DNA of 64,000 nt from Pristionchus mayeri. Taxonomy: Eukaryota > Nematoda > Chromadorea > Rhabditida > Neodiplogasteridae. The stretch covers positions 434,001 through 498,000 of the forward strand of contig BTRK01000002.1 of the NCBI GenBank assembly GCA_036245805.1. The letters run 5' to 3'. This document shows, in pieces, positions 31,099 to 41,339 of this stretch (the first letter of the stretch is position 1; every line of letters begins with the position of its first letter). The notes beneath the pieces were generated by a model, which was given only the letters and a program-made list of their open reading frames with translations, was not told where the DNA came from and searched no databases. The translations under genes and the position numbers were made by a program.

Positions 31099-34000
31099 TG
31101 AGTGACTATCTGAGAGAACCGAGCAATATCACCTATAGGCCGTACAGCGAAAAATAAAGTTCTGATTTTACGATGCCCATAGGGGTTACTTTTCACGTTC
31201 GAAAAAGTTCGAAAATCGACCCGTATCGGTGGCCCCTCATTTCGTATGTCGCGCTGAACTTCGGTGTTCGGTTTTTGTATTTTTTGAACGGCTCATCCAA
31301 ACCTCATAAATAAATAGTAATTCTGAAAGATCTCGACGACATAAGCATTTTTACTGTTGGAAGTGAAAAGCTAGCTCATTAGGGTTAGGGTAATTTGAAA
31401 AATTAAAATTTCAGCCCTGAAAAAGCTTTCCAATGGGTGTCATTTTAATCCTCATTATTGGATTCCCCGTGAAAAGTTACTCTATGAACCAACTTTTCGT
31501 GAAAAAATTCGTGTCTCAAAGGGGTCTCCTGAATGTCAGAAGAGGAAAGGTAGTGATTTTTTTTGCAAATATTAGGTTGTTGCAAAAGTCTTGCTCCGGC
31601 GTTTGATCTTTCCGATTTTTCTCCCTTCTGAACTCCAGTGCCTGATATCTCAGAATTGTTGAAGAGGGTGAACCGTTGTTTCACTAGCATAATTGATTTC
31701 AATCGTGATCAGAATACATGGCATGAAATTTGAGATTTCATAAATTAGCAAAAATTGTGCGAAATTTTGCAACGAAATTTGGTGTGAATTCTGATCTGTC
31801 AGATACAAGAGATCGAAGTCCAAATAATATCCATAAATATTTTGGAAGAGCATAGTGTGCTCGTTAACACCAACACAAAAGATCGATCATTCAAGCTGCG
31901 CAAGAAATGAAAACTTGATAGAAATATCAAATTCAGCATTCCAAGAACCCTGTCAAATATTTGAATAGCCATATCTAGTCAACACAATTATGAATAATTC
32001 CTGTACTTCATTTTTAAGAAGAACACAATTAGATAATTATAATTTAGAGCGGTATTGATCCCTGCATCTCCTTACCCAAAAATGTGAAGACAAAATTGTA
32101 TTTAGCTGAAAGGCGTTCACTATAAATTCCTAAAAAGGGACAAGTCTAAAGAAGGGATTTTAGGACTGACTTATAGTAAGTAATCATAAGAGATGTATTA
32201 ACATAGCTATGTACGCTTGTACTTCAGGTATGGCCATATCTCTATTCTCCATAAAATTATGATAGAAGGAAAAGTCATTTTGATTAACTCATATCGCAAG
32301 ATTTGAACTATAAGTAAGAATTCCTAAATGAAATGAGAGGTCTGATCTAAGGTGCTCTAGAATGAACATTGATACCCTCATAGTATGAGGAAAACCAGGT
32401 AAGTCTGAAGTGAATTCGAATGCCAACGAAGACAGAAGTATTAAAATGAAAAAAAAATCGAGCAAGACTTTCGCAACAACCTAATCTTTCTATTTTTAAG
32501 ACGAGCCACTGTGAACTCCGATTAAGCACAGTCAGTTTATAGCTACACTTTGATAGGGCAAAAATATAACGCACAAAAACGGACAATATCTCAATTCGAA
32601 AAAAAATCGATTACCTTCATCTCGATATTTCTTATGGTCCTCACCAATCCGGAAGGTAGGTATATTTTTCCTTGAAAATGCAAATGTCGCGCTTTTAAAA
32701 ATATATCCAAGTAACGAGGGCTATCGGATAATCTTGTGCATTATTCAACTTCTTCAAATTTATGCAAGTTTTATGCACCTTTCAAAATGGCGCATCTATG
32801 CAATCTAATAACACATGTATCACAGTGAAGCAAAACTAGCCCCTTCGTGAACGATTTTTTTCAAAGATTTTTAAAATTAGCCATATATTGATGGTAGAAG
32901 GTACTAAGGACAAGAAAACGAGGGAACCATGTTATTTGTCCCAGATCCGGCTTTTAGACATTTTCCGGTTTTACTACCGGCTATACTGTATATCAGTCCG
33001 CAGAAGAGCTACAGATATGCCATAGGTCTTAAAAAATCGGGAAAAATATGACAAATAACTTTACTGTTGACAACTTTCGGATTGGACCAAAACTCATAAT
33101 TCTGGGATCGAAAAACCACATTTTGAATTTAAAAATAAATATTTTCCCTATCACGCAGTAGAAACGCAGAGGTTTTTATTGCGGAATATGAAAGACCAAT
33201 CTGTCAAGTGTCTTAGAAAAAAATATGAAGGAAAAATTTTATACCGTATTTTTTGATAATCGCGGTTAAAGGTGAGGTCCCGAGGAGACGAATTGGAAAT
33301 AATCGAAATCTTCTACATTGTACGTTGAACTTCGGCCAGCATTATGCTGTTTTATTTGTACAACACAGTATACATCGAAAAATGTTCAAAGGAGATCGGA
33401 TTTAGTGGTTCGCAAAAAATTGATTTTCAACACTCGGATTGTGGCATGTTTAGGGGCATGTAAAGTATCATTATCAAAGTGAACGTCCATTGGTCATATG
33501 CTGATGTTCAAGTACAGTAGGCAGTCTATCAACATTCACAGAACTCGGCCCTTGCAATTACTCAAAACATCTAGATATTCGCAATCGAATTTACGAAAAT
33601 GAAAGATTCGAAAAACAAAACAAATCGGTTCTACCCAGATTTTGCGAAAATCGATCAGATTTGAACATCAAAATTCATTTTCATACCATATAAGTCATCA
33701 AGCACACTGATTGGTACAACGCGCACCATTTGATATTTTTTTTTTGTTTCGAAGAGGTGGAAATATTTTTTTTCCAGAAACAAGCAGTGTAATTGTATTC
33801 ACTGGGAATTCATACTTTTATGATCATACACTGAATTTAGATGTTCAAATCTGATCGATTTTCGCAAAATCTGGGTAGAACCGATTTATTTTGTTTTTCG
33901 ACTCTTTCATTTTTGTAAATTCGATTGCGAATATCTAGATGTTTTGAGTAATTGCAAGGGCCGAGTTCTGTGAATGTTGATAGACTGCCTACTGTACTTG

Positions 34001-35722
34001 AACATCAGCATATGACCAATGGAAGTTCACTTTGATAATGATACTTTACATGCCCCTAAACATGCCACAATCCGAGTGTTGAAAATCGATTTTTTGCGAA
34101 CCACTAAATCCGATCTCCTTTGAACATTTTAGGATGTATACGGTGTTGTACAAAATAAAACAGCATAATGCTGGCCGAAGTTCAACGTACAGAAGATTTC
34201 GATTATTTCCAATTCGTCACCTCGGGACCTCACCTTTAACCGCGATTATCAAAAAATACGGTATAAAATTTTTCCTTCATATTTTTTTCTAAGACACTTG
34301 AGAGATTGGTCTTTCATATTCCGCAATAAAAACCTCTGCGTTTCTACTGCGTGATGGGGAAAATATTTATTTTTAAATTCAAAATGTGGTTTTTCGATCT
34401 CAGAATTATGAGTTTTGGTCCAATCAGAAAGTTGTCAACAGTAAAGTTATTTGTCATATTTCTCCCGATTTTTTAAGACCTCCGGCATATCTGTAGCTCT
34501 TCTGCGGACTGATATACAGTATAGCCGGTAGTAAAACCGGAAAATGCCTAAAAGCCGGCTCTGGGACAAATAACCTGGTTCCTTCGATTTCTTGTCCTTG
34601 GTACCTTATACCATCAATATATGACTAATTTTGAAAATCTTTGAAAAAATCGTTCATGGCTTCCTCCATCGACTCGTGATACCTGTGATAAAAATGATTT
34701 TTTGGAATCTGAAAAAATTTTTTTTTTTTAAACTGCTCATTTACCTCTGTAATGCATAGAGCTTGAGTAATTTAGGTCGAGGAAGGTGTATACAAGTAAA
34801 ATCTAATCGATTCTCTCACAAAAATGCGAGAATCGATTAGATTTTACGCTCAAAATGTATTTTCGTTCTTTCCAGTCCTTACCTTTACCTTTACCTTTTT
34901 ACCTTTACCAGTCACTCACAATCTTGAATTTTCAAGGAAAAATATACCTACTTTCCGGATTGGTGAACACCCTAAGCTCAAATTTTTCTGATATAAGCTG
35001 GTCCGTTCTACTAGATTTGCCCAGAAAATCTAGTAGAAATCGAATCGAGAAAAATGAGAAAAATCGAGATGATGATAATCGATTTTTTCGAATTGAGATA
35101 ATGTACATTTTTTGTGCGTTATATAATATAACTTATATTTTTGTCCTATCAAGCTGTAAACTGACTGTGCTTGATCGGAGTTCACAGTTGCTCGTCTTAA
35201 AAATAGACATATTTGCAAAAAAACTCACGGCCTTTCTTCTACTGAGATTCAGGAGACGGTCTCCTGGAGACCCCTTTGAGACACGAATTTTTTTCACAAA
35301 AAGTTGGTTCCTATCGTAACTTTTCACGGGGAATCTAATAATGATGATTAAAATGACACCCATTGAAAAAATTTTAAGGGCTGACATTTTAATTTTTCAA
35401 ATTACCCTAAAAAGCTAGGGTAATTTGAAAAAAGATTTTTCCACAGATGGGCTATCTTTTCACTCCCAACAGTAAAAATGCTTATCTTGTCGAGATCTTT
35501 CAGAATTACTATGTATTTATAAGGTTTGGATGAGCTGTTCAAAAAATACAAAAACTGACCACCGATTCAACGCGACACACGAAATGAGGGGTCACAGATA
35601 CGGCTTCGTAAGGTCGATTTTCGAACTCTACGTGAAAAGTTACCCCTAGGGGGATCTTAAAATCTGAACTTTATTATTCACTTTACGGCCTATGGTCAGT
35701 TCTCTCCGATAGTCACTCATAT
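31099..35722. mobile_element. 4.6-kb foldback element (family P) with nested mariner-like insertion
   Basis: Ends GAGTGACTATCTGAGAGAAC and the inverted GTTCTCTCCGATAGTCACTC. Inverted blocks can be followed almost continuously, for example AAAGTTCTGATTTTACGATG at 31159 with its inverse near 35660, ACCTCACCTTTAACCGCG at about 34230 with its inverse at about 33265, and arms meeting near 33700-33830. Flanking ATAT may be a short duplication, but it is itself palindromic. No long open frame. Related shorter copies lie at 60936-61925 and 62076-63450. Confidence 0.85.
31572..32484. mobile_element. Decayed mariner-like element inside the foldback
   Basis: Inverted ends TTAGGTTGTTGCAAAAGTCT and GACTTTCGCAACAACCTAA, 913 bp apart, of mariner type (TTAGGTTG...GCAAAAGT) with TA at the edges. 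They interrupt the left arm of the host foldback; the matching place in the right arm (about 35220) lacks it. Translated fragments such as TRDRSPN and KRSIIQAAQEMK, in a frame with stops, faintly recall a mariner transposase N terminus. Confidence 0.75.
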
Positions 35723-35860
35723 GCAGTAATCTAAGTATTTTTTCCAATGAATACGTACGAATCGTCACTAGTATTTTTCAATGTTAATCTCTGTTTGTTC
35801 CATCTAAATCAATAATACCTTATTCAGCGTAACCTATTGTAAGCTGCAAAACCCGAGTTA

Positions 35861-38800
35861 ATGACTGTGGCGGAGCAGGCTGCGGAATGCAGGCGCGGCC
35901 TCGACGCATCGTTGCAATCGGTGCACGAGGTGAATGATTGGGGCTTGATATTTACCGGATATGAACACACTTGCGTGAAAACTGATTTTTTCCTCTTTAA
36001 TAAATAAGATTTGATTGTGCAAACAATTATACGAACTGCATTTTGACTTTTCAATAATTGTTGTTCGCATTGTAATAATCCAAATTTAGTTGAATATTAG
36101 CATGTTCAGTCGATGAAGGTGCCTAAGACATCTTCTGAGCTCTTGCTACATCGAATGAACGCTGTGCTGTGCGCTGCTGCCGCGCCGAACATGGTGAATG
36201 CACTGTACTTAGCATATCAATCAGTAATTATCAATTATATTCACACTCATTAACATCATATTATATGGCGAGTCAGATAATGCACTTATATGTTATTTAG
36301 GTGAAAAAGATTTTCATTACCTTAAAAATAAATGCTTGTACTCAATAAATACAGGGTGCTGGTTGTCCCGATGCGATCAATTCCCTCTACGAATCCATCG
36401 AGAGCGAACAGCGTGCGATGTGCCTCCACAACGAGGATGTGAGTGGTTTGATCGAACTGTTTGAGAAACTCGAATAGGTCTGATATTGCAGCGTAGTTTT
36501 AGTGGGTATGAAACATATACAGGATGGCGTCGTTTCTAGATTCGTGTAGAGTACCGTAGAATGTTTAAACCAAGAATAAATTAGAAGACAATTCCGCATG
36601 TTGTTTTTGTGCATTCTCACTATAGCCATACGTGTCCAAGTATGGCGGCGCCTCTGCCCGACCCTGCGGGACCTAAGGTAGGGGGTCATGGATTTTGCCC
36701 GACCCTGCGGGTCTGGGGGAATGTCGGATAAAGCTCAGATATGATACCCCATGTAGCCTACAGTAACCCAGCATGCATCATTCGACTACCGTAACCCTCG
36801 TTACCGTAATCTGGTTACGGTAGCTTTGCAAAACGAGGAATTTGAGCTTTTTATTACATGGATGAGATCGAGCGGTTATCGTTGAGCTTCAATGGGCTAA
36901 CAATTTCCCACCTACAGTATCTACAGTACCCATGAGGAAATAAATCCATTAGTGATATCGACAACTGATTTTTTTAAATCGTTTCTAAAAATCGTTTCCC
37001 GATCAATTTTATTGATACCAAAGAGCCAAAAATAGCGTCAGAAAATTTTGCCGGATTTCAGCAAATCATGGCTTCCCATAGAAAATTCCTATAGCTCTTT
37101 AAAAAATTCTGACGCCTATCTGAACAATTTTTCCATTGCTCATAAAATTAATACGGCCCTCAAAAAATTCTGACAGCTCTTAGAGTCTTCAGACGGGAAT
37201 CAGAAAATTCAGGATTCTATCTAAAAATTCCGTCGGCCCTCAGAAAATTCCTGCGATATCCCTGAGAGCCTTGTGAGGTCTAAAGAGACAATCATAATTT
37301 TTTGAGGATCTTCTGAATATTTAGAGGCCGTTTGAATTTTCTAAAGTCCATATGCATTGTCTGAGGGCAGTCGGAATTGTCTGAGGATCGTCGGAATATT
37401 TTTAGGGACGTCGACTATATCTATGCACCTTCAGAATTGTCACAGATTAGAGAGAATTTTATGCGGACGTTGGACTGTCTCTGGGGAAATTTTTCTGAAG
37501 TGCTCTCAGAATTTAATGAGAGCTTTTCAGAAATTTCTGAGGCTCGTGGGAATTTTCTGAGAGTCGTCGGAATATTTGGTGCGACGTCGCATATCTCTGT
37601 GCACCTTCAGAATTTTCTTAGAGTGGTCAGCATTTTTTGAGGGAAGCGATAATTTTATGGCGTTACTGTCTCTGTGGACAATGAGAGTTTTTTGAAGGCC
37701 TCTCAGATTTTTTGAGAGCATCTCAGAAATTTCTTCGGAAAATTATAACGGCCTTTAGAGAAATCCGACGGCTGTCATAAAATTCCGATGAAGCTCCAAA
37801 ATTTCTGAGAGAATTTCAAAATTTCTCAAAAAAATCTGAGAGTCCTTCAAAAAACTCTGATTGTCCACAGAGACAGTCGAACGCCATCATAAAATTCTCA
37901 CTGCCCTAAAAAAAAGCTGACCGCTCTAAGAAAACTCCCAGAAAATTCCCATGAGCCTCAGAAATTTCTGAGAGGCTCTCATAAAATTCCGAGAGCCCTT
38001 CAGAAAAAGTTGATGGTCAACTGACACAGTCCAACGTCCTCATAAAAATCTCAATATTCTGGGACAATTCTGAAAGTACATAGATATAGTAGACGCCCCT
38101 AAAAATATTCCGACGATCCTCAGACAATTCCGACGGCCCTGAGAAAATTCATATGGACTTTAGAAAATACTAACGACCCTCAAAATATTCCGAAGACCAT
38201 CAAAAAATCTGATTGCCTCTTTAGACCTCACAAGGGTCTCAGGGATATCGTCGGAATTTTCTGATGGCCGTCGGAATTTTTAGATACAACCCTGAATTTT
38301 CTGAGGCCCGTTTGAATACTCTAAGAGCTGTCAGAATTTTTTGAGGGCCGTAGGAATTTTCTGAGCGATGGAAAAAATTTCAGATAGTCGTCATCATTTT
38401 TAAAGAGCATATGACTTTTCTAACAGCCATCAGAATTTTCTTAGGGAAGCCATGATTTGCTGAAATCCGGCAAAATTGTCTGACACTAATGTGGGCTCTT
38501 TGGAACAACAAATTTGATCGTGGGCCGTCGGTCCGTTTTTAAATATTCGAATCGGTCAAGATCCGCGGTGTTGGCCAGGATCAGCAGAGTTGGTCAGGAT
38601 CCCCAGGGTTTGTCAGGAACAGTAGGGTTGGTCAGGATCCGCAGGGTTGGTCAGGATCCGCAGGGTTGGGCAGAGAAGCCGCAGGGTTGGGCAGACCCCG
38701 CAGGGTTGGGCAGAGAAGCCGCAGGGTTGGGCAGAGAAGCCGCAGGGTTGGGCAGACCCCGCAGGGTTAGGCAGAGAAGCCGCAGGGTTGGGCAGACCCC

Positions 38801-41249
38801 GCAGGGTTGGGCAGAGAAGCCGCAGGGTTGGGCAGACCCCGCAGGGTTGGGCAGAGAAGCCGCAGGGTTGGGCAGAGAAGCCGCAGGGTTGGGCAGACCC
38901 CGCAGGGTTGGCAGAGAAGCCGCAGGGTTGGGCAGACCCCGCAGGGTTGGGCAGAGAAGCCGCAGGGTTGGGCAGACCCCGCAGGGTTGGGCAGAGAAGC
39001 CGCAGGGTTGGGCAGACCCCGCAGGGTTAGGCAGAGAAGCCGCAGGGTTGGGCAGACCCCGCAGGGTTGGGCAGAGAAGCCGCAGGGTTGGGCAGACCCC
39101 GCAGGGTTGGGCAGAGAAGCCGCAGGGTTGGGCAGAGAAGCCGCAGGGTTGGGCAGACCCCGCAGGGTTGGCAGAGAAGCCGCAGGGTTGGGCAGACCCC
39201 GCAGGGTTGGGCAGAGAAGCCGCAGGGTTGGGCAGACCCCGCAGGGTTGGGCATAGAAGCCGCAGGGTTGGGCAGACCCCGCAGGGTTGGGCAGAGAAGC
39301 CGCAGGGTTGGGCAGACCCCGCAGGGTTGGGCAGAGAAGCCGCAGGGTCCTTTTACAAAAATAAATAGATTTTGAATCGATTTTCAAAAAAAACATTTTT
39401 TTTGCCCGGATGGGTACTGTAGATATCGTAAATGGGCTATTGTAAGCCCATTCATGCTCAACGATAACCGTTCTGTTTACAATGTAATAAAAAGGTCAAA
39501 ACTCATATTTTTCAAAGTTACCATAACCAGATTACGGTAACGAGGGTTACGGTAGCCTAATGCATGTTGGGATACTGTAGATAACGTGGGGTATCATATC
39601 TGACAAGGAAATGCCGCGGAGTGTCCGTGAGCTTTCGGAAAACGACCGATACAGCCGTGTGGCGGACCATGAGAGTAAGCGATTCCACTTTTCAAAAGTT
39701 GCCAGCGGCCCCTGAGGGCAGAGAAAAATCGATAAATCGGAAAATCGCGAGAGACATCATCGCGTTTCAACGACCCCTACCAACTGGCCTGGTGGTGTAG
39801 TGGGAAGCGAGCTCGTCTGTTGAAAGAATACCATGAGTTCGTGTCCCCTCTGTGAAAATGATTTCTTTTGCTTATTTTGTCAACATTTATTTCTGTAAAA
39901 TGACAGCGTAAATACATTTTAGATAGGATATAGTGAGCTTTATCCGACATTACCCCAGAAATTTCATGACCCCCCCCCCCCTACCTTACCAGGGATGGGC
40001 ATACCCTTATTACGAGATTGAGATATGAGCTATATACCATTTTAAAGAGCGTGAAAAGTTGTCCCGATTCAGCTCTTAACATCCTGCTAATATTTATTGT
40101 GGCCGGTGTTACGACGTCAGTTGCAATTTTCTCCTTAAACACGCAATCGAGCGCTCGCCTTTCCGCGAGAGTCATCATCAAATTCATGCTCCCTCGCATC
40201 CATGGCCGAGTGGTGTAGTGGTTAGGGGCATAGCCTAGGTAAACGATGCCTACCGTTTGCCCAGTTCGAATCCATGTCGATGCAATATTATTTTGCAGAT
40301 TTGTTTTTGCATTAGCAACGTGAATAAATGTACACATGCCATAGCACGACGATTTTATGCGTCAATGGAATAGTTTGCATAGCTGCATAAGTGTAAATTT
40401 GCAAATATTCTTGGAAAATAAGGAAATGTGTATTAGTTGAAGTTTCAAGTATATTAATTGAAGTTTCAAGAGTCGTAGGAATGTGTTTATGACCATGAAA
40501 AGTTAGCAAGAAGCAGTATAAAAACGTGCAAAATAATATTGCATCGAGATGGATTCGAACTGGACAAAAGATAGGCTTCGGTTACCAAGCCTATGCCCCT
40601 AACCACTACACCACGCGGCCATGGAAGCAAGGGAGCGTGAATTTGATGATGACTCCCGCTGCAAGGCGAGCGCTCGATTGCGTGTTAAAGGAGAAAATTT
40701 GCAACTGACGTCGTAACACCGGCCACAATAAATATTAGCAGGATGTTAAGAGCTGAATCGGGACAACTTTTCACCCTCTTTTAAGTGGTATATAGTTCAT
40801 ATCTCAATCTCGTAATAAGGGTATGCCCATTGTTAGGTCCCGCAGGGTTGGGCAGAACTCGCCGCCGGCGTGGACACGTATGACTATAGCAATCACTTAT
40901 CTTTAATGTCTTGCAGTTGTCGTTGCTCCAGTTTTCTCGATCATTCGCTGTTGTCCTCGAAACGATCACGCGGCAATTACAACGTCAGCAAAAGGTATGT
41001 GACTAGGAGAAGCGTTATATTATTCCTATGTTTAATTTATGTGAAAACTAGACCCCCTCCCTCCCGCCTTCGGCGGGGGCCTCACCCTAGCGGTGTTTAA
41101 AAATTAAAATCAAATGTCTGACCCATGGAATAATAGTTGACCCAAGGCTAATTAATGAGTGGTATACGGTACTCTTATAGGCGGCCGGTGATCTTCCGAG
41201 TATGCTCAATAATGATGAGGAATCAGTGAAGAAGAAGGAGAAGAGGTGA
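35861..41249 (+). CDS. Unrecognised small protein, 127 aa, 5 exons
   Basis: Exons 35861-35929, 36110-36193, 36355-36438, 40917-40994 and 41181-41249 are all whole-codon, phase-0 exons with good GT/AG signals. They join to a 127-aa protein starting MTVAEQAAECRRGLDASLQ and ending KKKEKR. The middle (INSLYESIESEQRAM and LETITRQLQRQQK) is predicted helical or coiled-coil, and the C terminus is lysine-rich. I do not recognise the family. Intron 3 is 4478 bp and consists almost wholly of the hAT-like foldback 36627-40882. An upstream exon cannot be excluded: the ATG at 35861 lies only 138 bp after a large transposon and no clear promoter or acceptor was found. Confidence 0.6.
38557..39350 (+). repeat. 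Minisatellite, about 40 units of 19-21 bp
   Basis: Tandem units CGCAGGGTTGGGCAGACCC (19) and CGCAGGGTTGGGCAGAGAAGC (21), mostly alternating as 40-bp dimers. The left edge (38557-38680) has diverged 19-bp units of type GATCCGCAGGGTTGGTCAG; towards the right the units become almost identical. The core CGCAGGGTTGGGCAGA also occurs singly at 40842-40857 and inverted at about 36650-36665, the subterminal regions of the host foldback. Open frames across it on both strands (up to 284 codons) are repeat artefacts. Confidence 0.97.
39604..39929 (+). mobile_element. tRNA-derived SINE-like insertion
   Basis: The two arms of the host foldback read straight across (GGTATCATATCTGA then GCTTTATCCGACATT) except that the right arm contains about 325 extra bases. 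Inside, 39786-39858 looks tRNA-like: box A TGGTGTAGTGG and box B GAGTTCGTGTCCC about 40 bp downstream, with a T-rich tail afterwards. No open frame. Confidence 0.65.
40201..40284 (+). other. tRNA-like / pol III promoter segment (left arm)
   Basis: Box A TGGTGTAGTGGTTAGG at 40210 and box B AGTTCGAATCC at 40263 with tRNA-like spacing. GCATCCATGG can pair with CCATGTCGATGC as an extended acceptor-like stem. The T stem is poorly paired, so it is a tRNA-derived segment rather than a proven tRNA gene. Confidence 0.55.
40541..40624 (-). other. tRNA-like / pol III promoter segment (right arm)
   Basis: Inverted partner of 40201-40284: reads CGTGGTGTAGTGGTTAGGGG ... AGTTCGAATCCATCTCGATG on the minus strand. 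The anticodon-like stem TAGGCTT/AAGCCTA is intact and better paired than in the left arm. Confidence 0.55.
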
Positions 41250-41339
41250 CTTGGTGGTTCATCTCTAGTATCGGACAAAAGTATTGGGATTTTTTTCAAA
41301 AGTTCATAACTTTCTTTACAATCAAGTTAGAGACTTGTT

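Larger units (their letters stand above)
39989..40832. mobile_element. Harbinger-like 844-bp foldback with TTA duplication, tRNA-like arms
   Basis: Inserted exactly between CTACC-TTA (39986-39988) and TTA-GGTCCCGC (40833-40835); the uninterrupted sequence is seen in the opposite arm of the host element (AGGTAGGGGG...). A 3-bp TTA duplication and inverted ends ATGGGCATACCCTTATTACG / CGTAATAAGGGTATGCCCAT fit PIF/Harbinger MITEs. The arms, about 300 bp each, contain the tRNA-like segments annotated separately. Confidence 0.8.
36627..40882. mobile_element. 4.3-kb hAT-like foldback element with nested insertions, 8-bp TSD
   Basis: Ends CATACGTGTCC / GGACACGTATG; perfect octamer duplication ACTATAGC at 36619-36626 and 40883-40890. 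Outer arms pair: TGCCCGACCCTGCGGGACCT near 36650 with AGGTCCCGCAGGGTTGGGCA near 40834, and ACCGTAACCCTCGTTACCGT near 36795 with its inverse near 39540. The centre (36990-38520) is a second palindrome made of many 25-35-bp AGAATTTTCTGAGGGC-like units. Insertions in the right half are the minisatellite 38557-39350, a SINE-like insert 39604-39929 and a Harbinger-like palindrome 39989-40832. No transposase frame. Confidence 0.9.

Noticed and set aside
38557..39350. CRISPR-like alternation of two short units
   Set aside because: The alternating spacers are themselves repeats, the organism is eukaryotic, and no unique spacers exist.
38514..39396. Long open frames on both strands (284 and 209 codons) across the GC-rich array
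   Set aside because: They are translations of a 19-21-bp tandem repeat that contains no stop triplets in several frames; composition is purely repetitive and no start or splice context supports a gene.
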